NCBI RefSeq assembly: GCF_028687615.1
Contig: NZ_JAQTZU010000016.1
Location: 21,936-85,935 of the forward strand
DNA length: 64,000 nt
Reading direction: 5' to 3'
Origin: Methylovulum sp.
GTDB taxonomy: Bacteria; Pseudomonadota; Gammaproteobacteria; Methylococcales; Methylomonadaceae
Positions 1 to 9,296 of the stretch are shown in pieces (the first letter of the stretch is position 1; every line of letters begins with the position of its first letter). The translations under genes were made by a program, and so were the position numbers. A model generated the notes under the pieces. That model was not told the origin of the DNA. It ran no database searches and saw only the letters and a list, made by a program, of their open reading frames with translations.

Positions 1-886
1 TGGCGTAGGCATCGGCGCGGGGCAAATAGGCGCCTTGGGCGGCGGCAAGTTGTTGTTCGGCGATGGCGACGCGCTTGGCGGCGGCTTGCAGTTCAGGGTG
101 TTGCGCCAAGGCTTGGGTCAATAAGGCATCAAACTTGAGCGGATTTTTCGGTAAGGCTTGCGCCAAAGTTTCCTTGATCACCAACGGTTCACTAACCGAC
201 AGCCCCAACAAAGTTTTCAGCATCGTGTTCGCCATCTCGACCGCATTAGCCGCTTGAATTTGCGCTTCTTTGGCTTCGGCGAGCTGCACTTGCAAAGACA
301 GCACATCCGATTTCAGCACCGTGCCGGCAGCAAAACGTGTTTGTGATTGCGTCAATTCACTTTGCACGGCGGCAACCGAGCTTTCGCTGACTTGCTGGGC
401 ATCGACCGCCGTTATGTGCGCGTAATACGCGGCGGTGATGTGGCTGACCAAGCGATTTTTTACCGCCGCTTGATCCAATTCCGATGCCGCCACGCCCAAT
501 TCGGCCGCTTGCGCCTGATGGCTGTCCTGACCGCCTCTATATAAGGAATAAGTCGCGGAAATTTGCTCGCGGAAATTGTCCACACCGCCCGGATGGTTGA
601 AATCCGTACCGGCAAAATCCAAGCGACGTTGGGCGATAATCATCGCAAACGCTTCCGCCGGATTATTGCTGTGTTGGTAAGCGATACCCGCTTTGATTTG
701 CGGATAATAATTCGCCATCGCCAAATCCAGTTGGTCTTGCGCTTGGTCGATACGCGCCTGCATGATGCTTAGCTCAGGATTGTTCGCCAGCGCGTAGTCT
801 ATCGCCTGCGGCAAGGTAAGCGGCGGGGCGGCGTGGGCGGTGAGGCTGAATACGCAACTAATTAGCAATAGTTTCAATGGGTTCAT
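1..886 (-). CDS. TolC family outer membrane efflux protein (partial, runs off window start)
   Basis: Minus-strand reading from 886 gives MNPLKLLLISCVFSLTAHAAPPLTLPQAIDYALANNPELSIMQARIDQAQDQLDLAMANYYPQIKAG: signal peptide plus TolC/OEP N-terminus. Confidence 0.8.
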   Translation of the reverse strand, partial: MNPLKLLLISCVFSLTAHAAPPLTLPQAIDYALANNPELSIMQARIDQAQDQLDLAMANYYPQIKAGIAYQHSNNPAEAFAMIIAQRRLDFAGTDFNHPGGVDNFREQISATYSLYRGGQDSHQAQAAELGVAASELDQAAVKNRLVSHITAAYYAHITAVDAQQVSESSVAAVQSELTQSQTRFAAGTVLKSDVLSLQVQLAEAKEAQIQAANAVEMANTMLKTLLGLSVSEPLVIKETLAQALPKNPLKFDALLTQALAQHPELQAAAKRVAIAEQQLAAAQGAYLPRADAYA

Positions 887-888
887 AG

Positions 889-974
889 TGTAGGGTACGC
901 TGTGCGTACCATTTCCAAATCACGGTTTCAAAAAGGTATGCGTTTATGCCCCAGAGGGGGCTGCGTACCCTACA
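889..974. repeat. Small inverted-repeat element (TGTAGGGTACGC ... GCGTACCCTACA)
   Basis: 12-bp perfect terminal inverted repeats read directly, 86 bp total. Confidence 0.75.
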
Positions 975-977
975 TTT

Positions 978-1406
978 TTAAGTTGCCAGATAATCTTGCA
1001 ACAATACTATCTTGCCAATATCCACGGCTTTCCGGTAATAAGCCGCATCGGCGGTAATCAGCACGACATCTGAGGTTTCCAAAGCAGCGGCGTGGTAGAG
1101 CGTGTCGAACAAATGATGTTTAAGCTCACGGCTTAAACGCATCGCCGTTTGATAAACCGCCGCGCTATCCACCACTGATATTTCCAAGTGTTGGACTGCG
1201 GTAAATAATCGCGCCGCATGGTCTGGTGCAAGCCTGACGACCACGCCCATCAGTTCCGCCAGAAAATGCGGCGGTTGCAGCAAGCGCACATCCTGACGGC
1301 TGACCGCTTGCAATAACTGCAAGGCTTTATCGACATCCGCCTCTTCAGGTTGTTGCGGCAACAGCCATTTCACCGCGACGCTGGCATCAACCACGACAAA
1401 CTTCAT
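978..1406 (-). CDS. PIN-domain toxin (VapC-like)
   Basis: MKFVVVDASVAVKWLLPQ... and late LITADAAYYRKA typical of PIN ribonucleases; overlaps upstream antitoxin ORF. Confidence 0.8.
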   Translation of the reverse strand: MKFVVVDASVAVKWLLPQQPEEADVDKALQLLQAVSRQDVRLLQPPHFLAELMGVVVRLAPDHAARLFTAVQHLEISVVDSAAVYQTAMRLSRELKHHLFDTLYHAAALETSDVVLITADAAYYRKAVDIGKIVLLQDYLAT

Positions 1407-1639
1407 GCTTGCCGCAATTCGTCACGCGCCGCTTGCACGGCTGCTTCGGTGACGGCAGGAATTTGCCCGCGCAAGGCCAACAAATCGGCAATCGCTTGTT
1501 GGTGCTGTTGCTTACGCACGGCGCGTTCGACTGCTTCACGCATGAGTTCGGCGATTATTGCGCTTTTGTTTTGCCCTTGGTACGCGGCGTTGAACGCGGC
1601 CTTAACTTCATCGGGGACACTGAAATTGACGGTTGCCAT
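1403..1639 (-). CDS. Antitoxin of VapBC-type module
   Basis: MATVNFSVPDEVKAAFNAAYQGQNKSAIIAELMREAVERAV: ribbon-helix-helix-like; 4-nt overlap with PIN gene. Confidence 0.7.
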   Translation of the reverse strand: MATVNFSVPDEVKAAFNAAYQGQNKSAIIAELMREAVERAVRKQQHQQAIADLLALRGQIPAVTEAAVQAARDELRQA

Positions 1640-1759
1640 GATTTGCTCCTGGGTTGTTGAAAATTTCAACAAATTATCGGGGCAGACGCTAGGCAATGCA
1701 ATGTTTATGAACCCGTAAAATCCCGTATTTCGCTATCGCTGCATACGGCTACCTCTGGG

Positions 1760-3031
1760 CTACTTTTTCAAACGCATAATGCCCATCAATTTCAACGGCA
1801 AACGCTCATAAAACGGCTCGCTCAAGCCTTTGCGGACTTTGCGCATGAAATATTTTTCATAGCCGATTTTTGCCCAATGCACCCAACGCCCGCGTGATGC
1901 CCATTGCACATTGCGCGGCGGGATTTGCGGCATGGCGAGGAACGCGATGCCGGAATCGCCAAAATCCGCCAAACACAGCGCGTTCCAGGTGCCCTTGTGG
2001 CTAGGCTCTTTGCCGTCCAATTCATCACGGATATTGTGCGCGGTGGCGGTGACCATCGACTCGATCATGTAACCCGTTTTGGGCACACCGGTTGGTACGG
2101 GCGTGGGTTTTTGCGGTGCGATGGCGATGCACACGCCGACGGAATAAATGTTTTTGTAAGTTGGGTTGCGTTGATGTTCATCGACCAGCACAAAACCGCG
2201 CGGGTTAGTCAGTTTTTCAATGCCGAACAGCGCGTCCACGCCTTTGAACGCTGGCAACATCATGCTGTGTTTGAACGGCAATTCGTGTTGCTTTTTCACC
2301 GCGCCGTTTTCATCGACTTCGGTCACATACATCATGCCATCTTCCACGCGGTCCACTTTGGCGTTGCAAATCCAGTCGATGTGCTTGTTGCGCATTTCGC
2401 TTTCCAACATGCCTTTGGTGTCGCCCACGCCATCCAAACCCAAATGCCCGATGTACGGCTCGGAAGTGACATAAGTGATTTTTACTTTGTCGCGGATTTT
2501 ATGTTGGCGCAGGTCGGTTTCGGCGGTGAACAAGTATTCATAAGCAGGGCCAAAGCACGACGCGCCTTGCACGGCCCCGATGATGATAGGGCCAGGATTT
2601 TCGGTGAAGGCTTCCCAACGCTCACCCGCAGGGCCGGCGTGGTCAACATGGCAGACTGATTCGGTATGTCCGTTGGGACCTAAGCCTGGAATTTCGTCAA
2701 ACGCCAGTTTCGGACCGGTGGCGATGACCAGATAATCGTAGGCTACGGTGCTGCCATCAGCCAATTCGACTTGGTTTTGTTCCGGTTGGAAGCGGGCGAC
2801 TTTTTGCTGGATGAAGGTGATTTTTTTCTTTTTGAACACGGGTTCCAACGGCACTTTAATGTCTTCGGGTTTGCGCCAGTTGACGCCCACCCACGGATTG
2901 GACGGCACGAAATGGAAAGTCGGCGTGTCGGCGATGACGACCACTTCGTCTTCTTTACGCGCCAAGTCTTTCATTTCAAATGCCATTGGAATGCCGCCGA
3001 TGCCGGCTCCTACGATTACGATTTTAGCCAT
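1760..3031 (-). CDS. sqr: Sulfide:quinone oxidoreductase-type FAD/NAD(P) oxidoreductase
   Basis: GAGIGGIPMAFEMK Rossmann motif, VPSNPWVGVNWR, C-terminal KTGYMIESM; SQR-like length and layout. Confidence 0.8.
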   Translation of the reverse strand: MAKIVIVGAGIGGIPMAFEMKDLARKEDEVVVIADTPTFHFVPSNPWVGVNWRKPEDIKVPLEPVFKKKKITFIQQKVARFQPEQNQVELADGSTVAYDYLVIATGPKLAFDEIPGLGPNGHTESVCHVDHAGPAGERWEAFTENPGPIIIGAVQGASCFGPAYEYLFTAETDLRQHKIRDKVKITYVTSEPYIGHLGLDGVGDTKGMLESEMRNKHIDWICNAKVDRVEDGMMYVTEVDENGAVKKQHELPFKHSMMLPAFKGVDALFGIEKLTNPRGFVLVDEHQRNPTYKNIYSVGVCIAIAPQKPTPVPTGVPKTGYMIESMVTATAHNIRDELDGKEPSHKGTWNALCLADFGDSGIAFLAMPQIPPRNVQWASRGRWVHWAKIGYEKYFMRKVRKGLSEPFYERLPLKLMGIMRLKK

Positions 3032-3066
3032 GATGTTTCCTCTCTGTGTTTTTTTTAGTTATTTAA

Positions 3067-3179
3067 GTCCACGAAAAACACGAAACACACGAAAAATTTA
3101 GGTCGGTAATCTTTAGTTGACACGCTGACAAGCCAACAGGCTACTGTTTTATTTCGTGTTTTTCGTGCATTTCGTGGAC
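3067..3179. repeat. Inverted-repeat element with GTCCACGAAA ends
   Basis: GTCCACGAAAAACACGAAACACACGAAA vs TTTCGTGTTTTTCGTGCATTTCGTGGAC at the other end. Confidence 0.7.
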
Positions 3180-3186
3180 AATTGCT

Positions 3187-3399
3187 TTATTGGCAAATTG
3201 ATTTCACACCCAGTTTTTTCAGGATCATTTCTAGCGGACAGAATTGGGTGAAACCGCTTTGGAGCAAATTAAAACCGACAAAGGCGGTGAACCACAGCCA
3301 GTTTTGATGGTGGAACAACGGGCTGCCTTCCACGCCCAAGCTTAAGGACAGCAGGATAAAAGTCCCTGCAACAATGCGGACAATGCGTTCAGTGGTCAT
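3187..3399 (-). CDS. YgaP-like/DUF2892 small membrane protein
   Basis: MTTERIVRIVAGTFILLSLSLG...NWLWFTAFVGFNLLQSGFTQFCPLEMILKKLGV. Confidence 0.75.
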   Translation of the reverse strand: MTTERIVRIVAGTFILLSLSLGVEGSPLFHHQNWLWFTAFVGFNLLQSGFTQFCPLEMILKKLGVKSICQ

Positions 3400-3541
3400 G
3401 TTTTTTGCTCCCAGATAACGTGCCACAGGATGGGGCTATGCCGTGGGTGTCGATGTCGCACACCGATTCCAGCCACATCGCGTTGATAATGGCGAAAGCC
3501 GCCGCAAAGCCTACGCCGAGTATCCAAGTGAAATACCACAT
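3389..3541 (-). CDS. cydX: Cytochrome bd oxidase small subunit CydX
   Basis: 50-aa ORF below the track cutoff: MWYFTWILGVGFAAAFAIINAMWLESVCDIDTHGIAPSCGTLSGSKKHDH; MWYFTWILG is the CydX signature; directly follows cydB. Confidence 0.85.
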   Translation of the reverse strand: MWYFTWILGVGFAAAFAIINAMWLESVCDIDTHGIAPSCGTLSGSKKHDH

Positions 3542-3551
3542 GATCGTCTCC

Positions 3552-4691
3552 TTAATAAAGTGTATGGGTGTCTTGCAAAATGGTTTGTTCGGTGATGTCG
3601 CCCCAGATGATTTTGTAAACCCAGCGGGTGTACAACAACACGATGGGCAGGAACACGACGGTGATCCAGAACGCCCACAGCAAGGTGGTGTGGCTGGAAC
3701 TGGCGTCCCACAAGGTCAGACTGGAACGCGGGTCGGTGGTGGAAATCAGCAGGAACGGGAACAGGCCAAAACCGATAGTCAACAACAAACCTGTCATGCC
3801 TACGCTGCTGAACAACAACGCAGTGATCCGGTGGTCGCCTTTACCAAACAGCCATGCCAGCACTAACCCTGTGAAACCCAGCACCGGGGCCAGCAGCATC
3901 CAAGGATGGGCGAAAAAATGCGCCCGCCATGTTGCGCCTACCGCCACCACTGTTTTGTTCATCGGATTGGAGGGTGCGTCGCCTGCGGGCATGTGGGTGA
4001 TTTCTGGGCGGTCTATGCCGAATAACGTCCAAATCGTGGCAAGCACCAACAACAGCAACAGCACCGGCCCCAAAACATTTAAAACAGCGGTGGTGCGTTG
4101 GTAAATCACGCCCACACTACGGCATTTTAAGAACAACGCGCCGTGGAAAGTGGTCAGTGCCAAACCAATCACCCCGCACAGCAACGCGAACGGGTTCAGC
4201 AAGCCCCAGAACGAGCCGTCATAAAAAGCCCGCAGGTCCTGGTCAAGATGGAACGGCAAGCCCAACAACAAATTGCCGACCAACACGCCGAACAATACCG
4301 GCGGCAAGCTGCCGCCCAAAAACAAGCACCAATCCCAGGCGTTGCGCCAGCGCGGGTCTGGCAGTTTGCTGCGGTAATCAAAGCCCGCCGGACGGAAGAA
4401 CAAGGCGAACAGCACCAACAGCATGGCGACATACAAACCGGAAAACAGCGTCGCGTACACGGCGGGCCAGATCGCAAAAATCGCCCCGCCCAGCAAAATC
4501 AGCCACACTTGGTTGCCTTCCCAAGTCACGCCGACGGTGTTGATGATGACGCGGCGTTCGGTGTCGGTTTTGCCAACTAGCGGCAATAAGGTGCAGACAC
4601 CAAAATCAAAGCCTTCAGTGACGGCAAAGGCAATGGCGACAACGCCGATAAATAGCCACCAGATGATACGCATGGTTTCATAATCGAACAT
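3552..4691 (-). CDS. cydB: Cytochrome bd ubiquinol oxidase subunit II
   Basis: MFDYETMRIIWWLFIGVVAIAFAVTEGFDFGVCTLLPLVGKTDTERRVIINTVGVTWEGNQVWLI. Confidence 0.95.
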   Translation of the reverse strand: MFDYETMRIIWWLFIGVVAIAFAVTEGFDFGVCTLLPLVGKTDTERRVIINTVGVTWEGNQVWLILLGGAIFAIWPAVYATLFSGLYVAMLLVLFALFFRPAGFDYRSKLPDPRWRNAWDWCLFLGGSLPPVLFGVLVGNLLLGLPFHLDQDLRAFYDGSFWGLLNPFALLCGVIGLALTTFHGALFLKCRSVGVIYQRTTAVLNVLGPVLLLLLVLATIWTLFGIDRPEITHMPAGDAPSNPMNKTVVAVGATWRAHFFAHPWMLLAPVLGFTGLVLAWLFGKGDHRITALLFSSVGMTGLLLTIGFGLFPFLLISTTDPRSSLTLWDASSSHTTLLWAFWITVVFLPIVLLYTRWVYKIIWGDITEQTILQDTHTLY

Positions 4692-4755
4692 GGTTTACTC
4701 CTCAAAGTGTAGGCTGGGATGAGTGTGCGAACCCCAGCAATCCGCATCTAGCCAA

Positions 4756-5265
4756 TTAATGGCCGTGGTGTTGCATTGATCCGCCGGGTATCGCATGGCG
4801 GGCGTGGTCGCTCAACTGCGCATCAAAATACTGGTGTACCGCCGCTATCAGCTTCGGGTCAGTGCTGACGTAAGCGATTTGGGCACCGTCCGCCAATTCC
4901 CGGTAAGCAAATTGGATATGGCTAAATCCGGTACGCAAGTCCTGCACACCTGGCATGGTGTCGCCGTGGATGCGCATCGGCCCGGAAAAATCACCTTCAC
5001 CAAAACACTTTGCCAAAGCCGATAAATGGTCGCGGATCAGGCCGATTTGTTTGTGGTCATTGGCATCTTTGGCAAGCACTTGCTGGATGCCGCCTGTGTC
5101 AGTTTGGGTGAAAACGTGCTGGGTTTTGTCCAGGTCAAACGGCATGACATGGACACCGCGTGCCACGACTTCATCCAGACGCGCGGGGCTGGCGGGTTGC
5201 ACGGCATAAGCGCTAGGCATCATTAACAAGCCTAGAGCCAAGCAAATTTTATTCATTATGGTCAT
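4756..5265 (-). CDS. Hypothetical secreted protein
   Basis: N-terminal signal peptide (KICLALGLLMMPSAYAVQP), 169 aa, no confident family. Confidence 0.6.
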   Translation of the reverse strand: MTIMNKICLALGLLMMPSAYAVQPASPARLDEVVARGVHVMPFDLDKTQHVFTQTDTGGIQQVLAKDANDHKQIGLIRDHLSALAKCFGEGDFSGPMRIHGDTMPGVQDLRTGFSHIQFAYRELADGAQIAYVSTDPKLIAAVHQYFDAQLSDHARHAIPGGSMQHHGH

Positions 5266-5357
5266 CTCCGTTATTGCTACAAATGTTGTTCTGAAATCCC
5301 TTACCCAGTGCGAGCAAACCAGCTATACTGCCAACCCTGATTTTGTAAGGAAAAGCT

Positions 5358-5585
5358 ATGAACCTGCCCGAAACCATTTACCAACGCAGCTTATTGTTGC
5401 CCGAAAATGCCGCAGCTGAAGTGCTGGCATTCATCGAATTGCTAGAGCGGCGCGAGCAGCAAACCGCTGGCGCAGATGCCCAACGCCGCCAAACCGCACT
5501 GGCCCATATCGCGGCAGCCCACATTCCGTGGCAAGGCAAACCCATTCCTGACCGTGCCGCCCTCTACGATGATGCCAGGGCTTAA
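5358..5585 (+). CDS. Antitoxin-like protein (DUF2281-type)
   Basis: MNLPETIYQRSLLLPENAAAEVLAFIELLERRE; immediately upstream of and overlapping a PIN gene. Confidence 0.65.
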   Translation: MNLPETIYQRSLLLPENAAAEVLAFIELLERREQQTAGADAQRRQTALAHIAAAHIPWQGKPIPDRAALYDDARA

Positions 5586-5982
5586 TTCGACTTATTTCCT
5601 CGACACTAACATCGTGCTTTATGCCTACGGTACGGATGCCGGGAAAAAAGCCAGTGCCCTCGCGCTATTGGCCGCAAATCCAATGATTTCCACTCAAGTC
5701 ATTAACGAATGCAGCCATGTCATGCGTCGGAAATTACGCTGGCCGCCACGCCAAGTTGCCGCTGAATTGGACATTTTGCTCGAACTTGTCCAATTACATA
5801 CTATCCACATCCAGCACATCCGGTCAGCTTGGCAGTTAGCCGGCCGATACGGTTTTAGCCATTACGACAGCCTGATAATCGCCAGTGCGTTGGCAATCGG
5901 TTGCAATCATCTATACAGCGAAGATTTGCAACACGATCAATTAATTGCCGACCAACTCCGCATCATTAACCCGTTTTTGTAG
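5572..5982 (+). CDS. PIN-domain toxin
   Basis: MPGLNSTYFLDTNIVLYAYGTDAGKK...NECSHVMRRK...HYDSLIIASALAIGCNHLYSEDLQ: PIN acidic residues; track start (5476) is upstream of the likely start. Confidence 0.85.
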   Translation: MPGLNSTYFLDTNIVLYAYGTDAGKKASALALLAANPMISTQVINECSHVMRRKLRWPPRQVAAELDILLELVQLHTIHIQHIRSAWQLAGRYGFSHYDSLIIASALAIGCNHLYSEDLQHDQLIADQLRIINPFL

Positions 5983-5992
5983 CTGCCCCCAC

Positions 5993-7552
5993 TTAATGCA
6001 CAGCCTTCAATTCAAAAAAGTACCGCCCGGTATGCAAACTGCTAGGTCCCAAGCGCACATATTTGAGCATCAGATACAGCTCAATAATCAGCAACACCGT
6101 GTAAAACAGGGCGAATCCGGCGATGCTGAACCATAATTGCCCGGTGCTGATGCTGGACACGCTCAGATGGGTAGGCAACACGCCGGAAATTGTCCACGGT
6201 TGGCGGCCCACTTCGGCGACAAACCAGCCGGTTTCAGCCGCTATCCACGGCAGCGGGATGCACCAGACCGCCAGGCGCATCAGCCAGCGTTTTTGGTCGG
6301 CGACGCGGGTGGCGCAGTAGTAAAAGGCCATCGCAAACACAAACAGCATGGTAAAACCACACGCCACCATGACGCGGAACGTCCAGAACAGCGGCGCGAC
6401 TTTGGGGATGGTGTCGTTGGCGGCTTTTTCGATAGTCGCCGTATCGGCATCGACGACGTTTTCGGTGTATTTTTTCAGCAGCAAGCCATAGCCCAAATCA
6501 GCTTTGTGGCTGGCAAATGCTTGCAAAGTCGCCTCGCTATGGTCGCCACCGCGCAGTTTTTGCAGCTCCCCATACGCCACCATGCCATTTTTGACCCGCA
6601 CCAAACTGTCTGCACGCAATTCTTTCAAGCCTTTGACAGGTTCGTCTATCGAGCGGGTGGCGATCAGACCCAAGACATACGGGATTTTGATGGCATAATC
6701 GGTATGCTGGGTTGCTTGGTTGGGGAAGCCAAAGGCGGTAAAACTGGCGGGTGCGGCTTCAGTTTCCCATTCCGCCTCAATCGCGGCGAGCTTGATTTTT
6801 TGGGTTTCGCCTTGGGTGTAGCCACTTTCGTCGCCCAACACAATCACCGACAAAATCGAAGCCAAACCAAACGCCGAGGCGATGGAAAAAGAACGGCGGG
6901 CAAAGCCGATGTCGCGTTTGTTCAGCAAATACCACGAGCTGATGCCGAGCACGAACATCGAGCCGGTGACATAACCCGCCGCCACGGTGTGGACGAATTT
7001 GACCTGGGCGACCGGGTTTAAAATGACATCGGCGAAGCTGGTCATTTCCATGCGTAGCGTTTCGTAATTGAATTCCGCGCCGACCGGATACTGCATCCAA
7101 CCGTTAGCAATCAGAATCCACAAAGCCGACAAGCTGGTGCCGACGGCGAGCAGCCAGGTCACGATCAAATGCTGGACTTTGGTCAATTTGTCCCAGCCGA
7201 AGAAAAACAGCCCGACAAAGGTCGATTCCAGGAAAAACGCCATCCAGCCTTCGCTAGCCAGCAAAGGCCCGAAAATATCGCCGACATAATGCGAGTAATA
7301 CGCCCAATTGGTGCCGAACTGGAATTCCAGCGTGATGCCGGTGGTCACGCCCATCGCGAAGTTGATCCCGAACAGCTTGCCCCAGAATTGGGTCATGTCC
7401 TTGTAGACTTCCTTGCCGGTCATCACATACACGGATTCCATAATGCCGAGGATAAAGGTCATGCCCAAGGTCAGCGGCACGAACAAAAAATGGTACAGCG
7501 CGGTCAGGCCAAATTGCAGCCGCGATAGCATGACAATATCATCGCCGATCAT
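5993..7552 (-). CDS. cydA: Cytochrome bd ubiquinol oxidase subunit I
   Basis: MIGDDIVMLSRLQFGLTALYHFLFVPLTLGM...GRQPWTISGVLPT; start taken at MIGDD rather than track start. Confidence 0.95.
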   Translation of the reverse strand: MIGDDIVMLSRLQFGLTALYHFLFVPLTLGMTFILGIMESVYVMTGKEVYKDMTQFWGKLFGINFAMGVTTGITLEFQFGTNWAYYSHYVGDIFGPLLASEGWMAFFLESTFVGLFFFGWDKLTKVQHLIVTWLLAVGTSLSALWILIANGWMQYPVGAEFNYETLRMEMTSFADVILNPVAQVKFVHTVAAGYVTGSMFVLGISSWYLLNKRDIGFARRSFSIASAFGLASILSVIVLGDESGYTQGETQKIKLAAIEAEWETEAAPASFTAFGFPNQATQHTDYAIKIPYVLGLIATRSIDEPVKGLKELRADSLVRVKNGMVAYGELQKLRGGDHSEATLQAFASHKADLGYGLLLKKYTENVVDADTATIEKAANDTIPKVAPLFWTFRVMVACGFTMLFVFAMAFYYCATRVADQKRWLMRLAVWCIPLPWIAAETGWFVAEVGRQPWTISGVLPTHLSVSSISTGQLWFSIAGFALFYTVLLIIELYLMLKYVRLGPSSLHTGRYFFELKAVH

Positions 7553-7751
7553 AATGGATCTCCTTTGTGGATGGATAAATAGGGGCTTGCGTAGGTAAGG
7601 CAAAATGGGCGGCAATATCGGGCTTAACGGCGGGACGGCCTTGCCACCGGAACAACAAAAACCACAAGCCTGTCAGCAAGATGATTTTTAGCAATAAAGC
7701 CAAGCCGATTTCCCATCGTAACGGGGTTTTGTTGGTAGTATTATTGATCAT
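7539..7751 (-). CDS. cydP: Cytochrome oxidase putative small subunit CydP-like
   Basis: Single-TM protein PLRWEIGLALLLKIILLTGLWFLLFRWQGRPAV overlapping cydA start. Confidence 0.65.
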   Translation of the reverse strand: MINNTTNKTPLRWEIGLALLLKIILLTGLWFLLFRWQGRPAVKPDIAAHFALPTQAPIYPSTKEIHYDRR

Positions 7752-8856
7752 GATTGCCTCCTGACATGGTTGGCGTAACATGGCCGGGTGCCGACATCAT
7801 TAAGCTGTTCTGCCCATTGTTAAAAAGCGCCACTCCTCGGTTTGCCATCATCAGCCCCATCACCATAACCAATACCCCGGACACCCGCACTAACTGGTGC
7901 ATCGCTTTCGCAGGCAACAGGCTGGCAAATGCGCCAAACCCCAACAATGGCAGCAACGTTCCTATGCTGAACAAACTTAAAATCTTGGCGCCTTGCAAGG
8001 GGTCGCCGCTACCTGCCGCCATGATATACATGGCTTGCAACGGGCCGCAACCAAGCAATAAGCCGGTTAGTAACCCAGTCAACAAAGGGCTGCGCCGCTT
8101 GTGCATAGCTCCAGTGATTTGCCGGTTTGCCGATGGGGGCAAGCGTAGCGTGAATCGTCGCAATACCGTAAACACGTTGAGCATTTTTAAGCCATACAAA
8201 ATCAAAAACACACTGGCAGCCAAGGCGGCGATGCCACGCATTTGTGGCGTGATGGCAATGCCCGCACCCAACAAGCCAAAGCCCGCACCTAACACGCTAT
8301 ATGACAATGTCTTGCCAAAGCCATAACTTAAATGCCCCAACAACTGGCGTATCCGGCTCTGATGTTGGTCAGTGTAAGCAACCACAAAACCGCCGCACAT
8401 GCCTATGCAATGAAAGCCAGTTAAAAAGCCAACGCCCAGCAATAAAACATCATCCATTCGCGGTTTGATGAGCTGCATCACACCCGGCATCTGGTTTTTA
8501 CCCCAAAATACCAAACCGCCGACTAACACCAGCAACAATAAAAAAACAATAATCTTGTAAAGCGTGCCTGGGGCATCCGGCCTTGCATCGACAACTGGAT
8601 CTAAAACTGGATCTAAAACTGGATCTAAAACTGGATAGCCTTTAGCTTCAATGGCTAGACGGATTTGATCGAGATTGAGCTTATCATCATCATACTCTAG
8701 CCTGACGCTTTGCCTGACATAATCGGCTTTTGCATCCACTACGCCGGGCAAAGCCATGACCGCCGCATTGATGATGTCCTGGCAACCGCTACAAACCATT
8801 TGCTTGACTTGCAATTGTGTGATTCTCATGACCATAAACTCATCTTCCCCCTTCAA
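7741..8856 (-). CDS. HMA-domain / sulfite exporter TauE/SafE-family fusion
   Basis: MRITQLQVKQMVCSGCQDIINAA (CxxC HMA domain), then GFLTGFHCIGMCGGFVVAYT and multi-TM TauE/SafE. Confidence 0.85.
   Translation of the reverse strand: MKGEDEFMVMRITQLQVKQMVCSGCQDIINAAVMALPGVVDAKADYVRQSVRLEYDDDKLNLDQIRLAIEAKGYPVLDPVLDPVLDPVVDARPDAPGTLYKIIVFLLLLVLVGGLVFWGKNQMPGVMQLIKPRMDDVLLLGVGFLTGFHCIGMCGGFVVAYTDQHQSRIRQLLGHLSYGFGKTLSYSVLGAGFGLLGAGIAITPQMRGIAALAASVFLILYGLKMLNVFTVLRRFTLRLPPSANRQITGAMHKRRSPLLTGLLTGLLLGCGPLQAMYIMAAGSGDPLQGAKILSLFSIGTLLPLLGFGAFASLLPAKAMHQLVRVSGVLVMVMGLMMANRGVALFNNGQNSLMMSAPGHVTPTMSGGNHDQ
8593..8636. repeat. 12-bp tandem repeat (aactggatctaa, about 3.7 copies) inside CDS
   Basis: Read directly; encodes VLDPVLDPVLDPVVD linker. 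Confidence 0.95.
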
Positions 8857-8870
8857 CCTAGGCTTTGGTT

Positions 8871-9296
8871 TTAATCGTTGTCATCAGGCAACGGTTTGCG
8901 GAGCAACCTTGTCGATAAGGCCAACACCAAAATTGCCGCCGATACCAACAACACGTCCAAACCCGCTTGGTGGTGCGCCTGCACATCGGCAATCAGTAGC
9001 CGCGACAAGGCGGTGATGGCGATAAAAATCAGGCAGCGTACAGGCATGGCGTTAGTCTGAAAGTAAATGCCGACCATCGCGCCCAACTCTAAGTAGATGA
9101 ACAGCAATAAAATATCGCTTATCGTGGCATGACCAATGCTCACCATGCCTACAAACGAACTTATCGCCGACCAAACCACACTGGCACCGATAACAAAAAG
9201 GGCTAAATAATGAAACATTTCAATCAACAAATTACCCAATTCGTCAATCCAGGCCTTTAAGGTTTCGCGAAACTCGCTCAGTTGGTTTTGCTTCAT
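8871..9296 (-). CDS. Phosphate-starvation-inducible PsiE-like membrane protein
   Basis: LFIYLELGAMVGIYFQTNAMPVRCLIFIAITALSRLLI typical PsiE core. Confidence 0.75.
   Translation of the reverse strand: MKQNQLSEFRETLKAWIDELGNLLIEMFHYLALFVIGASVVWSAISSFVGMVSIGHATISDILLLFIYLELGAMVGIYFQTNAMPVRCLIFIAITALSRLLIADVQAHHQAGLDVLLVSAAILVLALSTRLLRKPLPDDND

Noticed and set aside
1904-2659. 251-aa plus-strand ORF
   Set aside because: Antisense to a clear SQR gene; composition (His/Arg/Phe-rich) typical of spurious antisense frames.
6137-7021. 294-aa plus-strand ORF
   Set aside because: Antisense to cydA with no recognisable motif.
8593-8636. Short regularly spaced repeat as possible CRISPR
   Set aside because: Contiguous 12-bp tandem units with no spacers, inside a coding sequence.
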